From the NCBI GenBank assembly GCA_016462625.1, contig JAEMSV010000173.1:1-6176 (forward strand): a stretch of 6,176 nt of DNA, read 5' to 3'. A program made the position numbers and the translations under genes. Positions 5,080 to 6,176 of the stretch are shown in pieces. Position 1 is the first letter of the stretch. Every line of letters starts with the position of its first letter. The DNA is from Solirubrobacteraceae bacterium (GTDB taxonomy: Bacteria; Actinomycetota; Thermoleophilia; Solirubrobacterales; Solirubrobacteraceae). A model generated the notes under the pieces. The model was given only the letters and a program-made list of their open reading frames with translations, was not told the DNA's origin and ran no database searches.

Positions 5080-6176
5080 TCAGCCTGCCGCCGCGACGCC
5101 GCGGCCGGCCATCAGCTCGGACACCTTCGCGGCGAGCGCCGCAGCATCGCCTTCGAGCACGAGCAGACCGATCTGGTCGAACGCCGCATCGACCGCTGAG
5201 GGGTCCAGCGGCGCGCGCTCGGCCCGCATGATCTTCTCCGACGGCGTGGGCTGGGGCCGCTCGTGGGGGTTGAACAGCTCCTCGTGGAGCTTCTCGCCGG
5301 CGCGCCGCCCGACGACCTCGATCTCGATGTCCCGCCCCGGCTCGAGCCCCGACAGCTCGATCATCGCCCGCGCAAGATCCATGATGTTCACGGGCTCGCC
5401 CATCTCCAGGACGAACGTCTCGCCGCCGTCGCCGAGCGTGCCCGAGCGGATGATGAGCTGCACGGCCTCCGGGATCGTCATGAAGTAGCGGGTCATGCGC
5501 TCGTCGGTGACCGTCACCGGCCCGCCGCGCGCGATCTGGCGGCGGAAGATCGGCACGACCGACCCCGACGAGCCGAGGACGTTGCCGAACCGCACGCTCG
5601 CGTATCGCGTCTCCGGATAGCGGGCGTTCTCAGCTTCGACCGCCCACTCGCCGAGCGCCTTGCTCGCGCCCATCACCGTCGCGGGGCTCACGGCCTTGTC
5701 GGTGGAGACGAGCACGAACGTCTTGACCTTCATGTCGCCGGCGATCCGCGCGACCACCCGCGTCGCGATCGCGTTGTTGCGCACCGCCTCGACCGGGTTC
5801 GTCTCCATGAGCCCGACGTGCTTGTACGCCGCCGCGTGGAACACGACGGTCGGCCGGTGCTCGGCGAACACCTCGCGGATCCGCTCCTCCTCCTTGCAGT
5901 CGGCCAGCACCGAGACCTGCGTGGAGGGATGGACGTGGCGGTCGTCGAGCAGCTCGCGCTCGATCGTGAAGAGGTTGTCCTCGGCGTGGTCGAGGCAGAT
6001 CAGCTTGCGCGGGCCCACGCGCGCGATCTGGCGGCACAGTTCGGACCCGATCGATCCGCCGGCGCCGGTCACCAGCACGACCTCGCCGGTCAGGTACGCG
6101 CCCACGCGGTCGAGCTCCATCACGACGGGCTCGCGGCCCAGGACGTCCTCGACCTGCACGTCGCGCACCTGCTTGA
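5080..6176 (-). CDS. FlaA1/CapD/WbpM-type nucleotide-sugar 4,6-dehydratase/epimerase, 5' end cut by window
   Basis: About 364 codons are visible. The frame is open through the window edge (Lys-Gln precede the GTG at 6168), so that GTG is internal. Residues here are counted from it. The visible start RDVQVEDVLGREPV is the usual linker before the catalytic domain of membrane-bound members, whose N-terminal helices and first nucleotide-binding domain would lie upstream. The extended-SDR Rossmann motif GAGGSIG is at 35-41, D60 ends the second strand, and HAAAYKHV is at 111-118. STDKAV is at 155-160, with M166 and K170 as an MxxxK pair and RFGNVLGSSGSVVPIF at 193-208. The family removes water from UDP-GlcNAc or similar sugars to give 4-keto-6-deoxy intermediates for deoxy or amino sugars in surface glycans. 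The MxxxK pattern, with Met in place of Tyr, matches the large WbpM-like class. Exact substrate is unknown. It stops at TGA 5082-5080, 40 bases before the next gene. Confidence 0.93.
   Translation of the reverse strand, partial: KQVRDVQVEDVLGREPVVMELDRVGAYLTGEVVLVTGAGGSIGSELCRQIARVGPRKLICLDHAEDNLFTIERELLDDRHVHPSTQVSVLADCKEEERIREVFAEHRPTVVFHAAAYKHVGLMETNPVEAVRNNAIATRVVARIAGDMKVKTFVLVSTDKAVSPATVMGASKALGEWAVEAENARYPETRYASVRFGNVLGSSGSVVPIFRRQIARGGPVTVTDERMTRYFMTIPEAVQLIIRSGTLGDGGETFVLEMGEPVNIMDLARAMIELSGLEPGRDIEIEVVGRRAGEKLHEELFNPHERPQPTPSEKIMRAERAPLDPSAVDAAFDQIGLLVLEGDAAALAAKVSELMAGRGVAAAG

Noticed and set aside
5041..5199. Plus-strand small ORF (ATG 5050 or GTG 5056 to TGA 5197-5199) behind AAGGAGGGG at 5041-5049
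   Set aside because: The GTG has a good Shine-Dalgarno eight bases upstream, but the product (at most 49 residues) is antisense to the 3' end of the dehydratase, is Arg/Ala-rich, and shows no motif. The purine run is probably the chance complement of the CCCCTCCTTC leader.
3315..5231. Long plus-strand open frame (638 codons) antisense to three genes
   Set aside because: It lies opposite genes with clear family motifs, its translation is Arg/Gly-rich without any recognisable domain, and long antisense frames are expected at this GC content.

Overview
This is a very GC-rich window. By eye almost every codon third position is G or C. It is close to fully coding, and every supported gene lies on the minus strand. 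Codon use, the Ala/Pro-rich membrane proteins and the gene content suggest a high-GC actinobacterium. A soil lineage of the Solirubrobacterales/Thermoleophilia type is my best guess, but that is inferred from style and not proven.

Reading in the direction of transcription (high to low coordinates) there are five genes. (1) 6176-5080 is the C-terminal catalytic part of a FlaA1/CapD/WbpM-type nucleotide-sugar 4,6-dehydratase/epimerase, cut by the window edge. (2) A 40-bp gap is followed by 5039-3870, a two-pass membrane protein with an Ala/Pro-rich loop and a C-terminal LytR_C domain. (3) Six bases later, and in the same reading frame, 3863-3306 is a histidine phosphatase with a complete RHG active site. 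(4) 3309-1501 overlaps it by 4 nt and encodes a membrane-anchored surface protein with two FlgD/Ig-like repeats and a C-terminal region resembling the N,N-dimethylformamidase large-subunit/GATase-like fold. (5) 1504-1 again overlaps by 4 nt and encodes a polytopic O-antigen ligase/polymerase (Wzy_C-like) protein that runs off the left edge.

The spacing suggests one operon for making and displaying a cell-surface polysaccharide. The dehydratase makes a deoxy or amino sugar nucleotide. The Wzy/WaaL-like protein polymerises the glycan or ligates it to a carrier. The LytR_C protein and the FlgD-like protein are likely envelope-facing accessory factors. The phosphatase is the one apparently cytoplasmic soluble enzyme, and its substrate cannot be read from sequence. 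There are no RNA genes, mobile elements, CRISPR arrays or obvious terminators. The only non-coding stretches are 5040-5079 and 3864-3869. No clearly new system is proven. The most unusual points are the single-stop, in-frame junction between genes 2 and 3, and the cysteine-free DMFase-like protein of gene 4.
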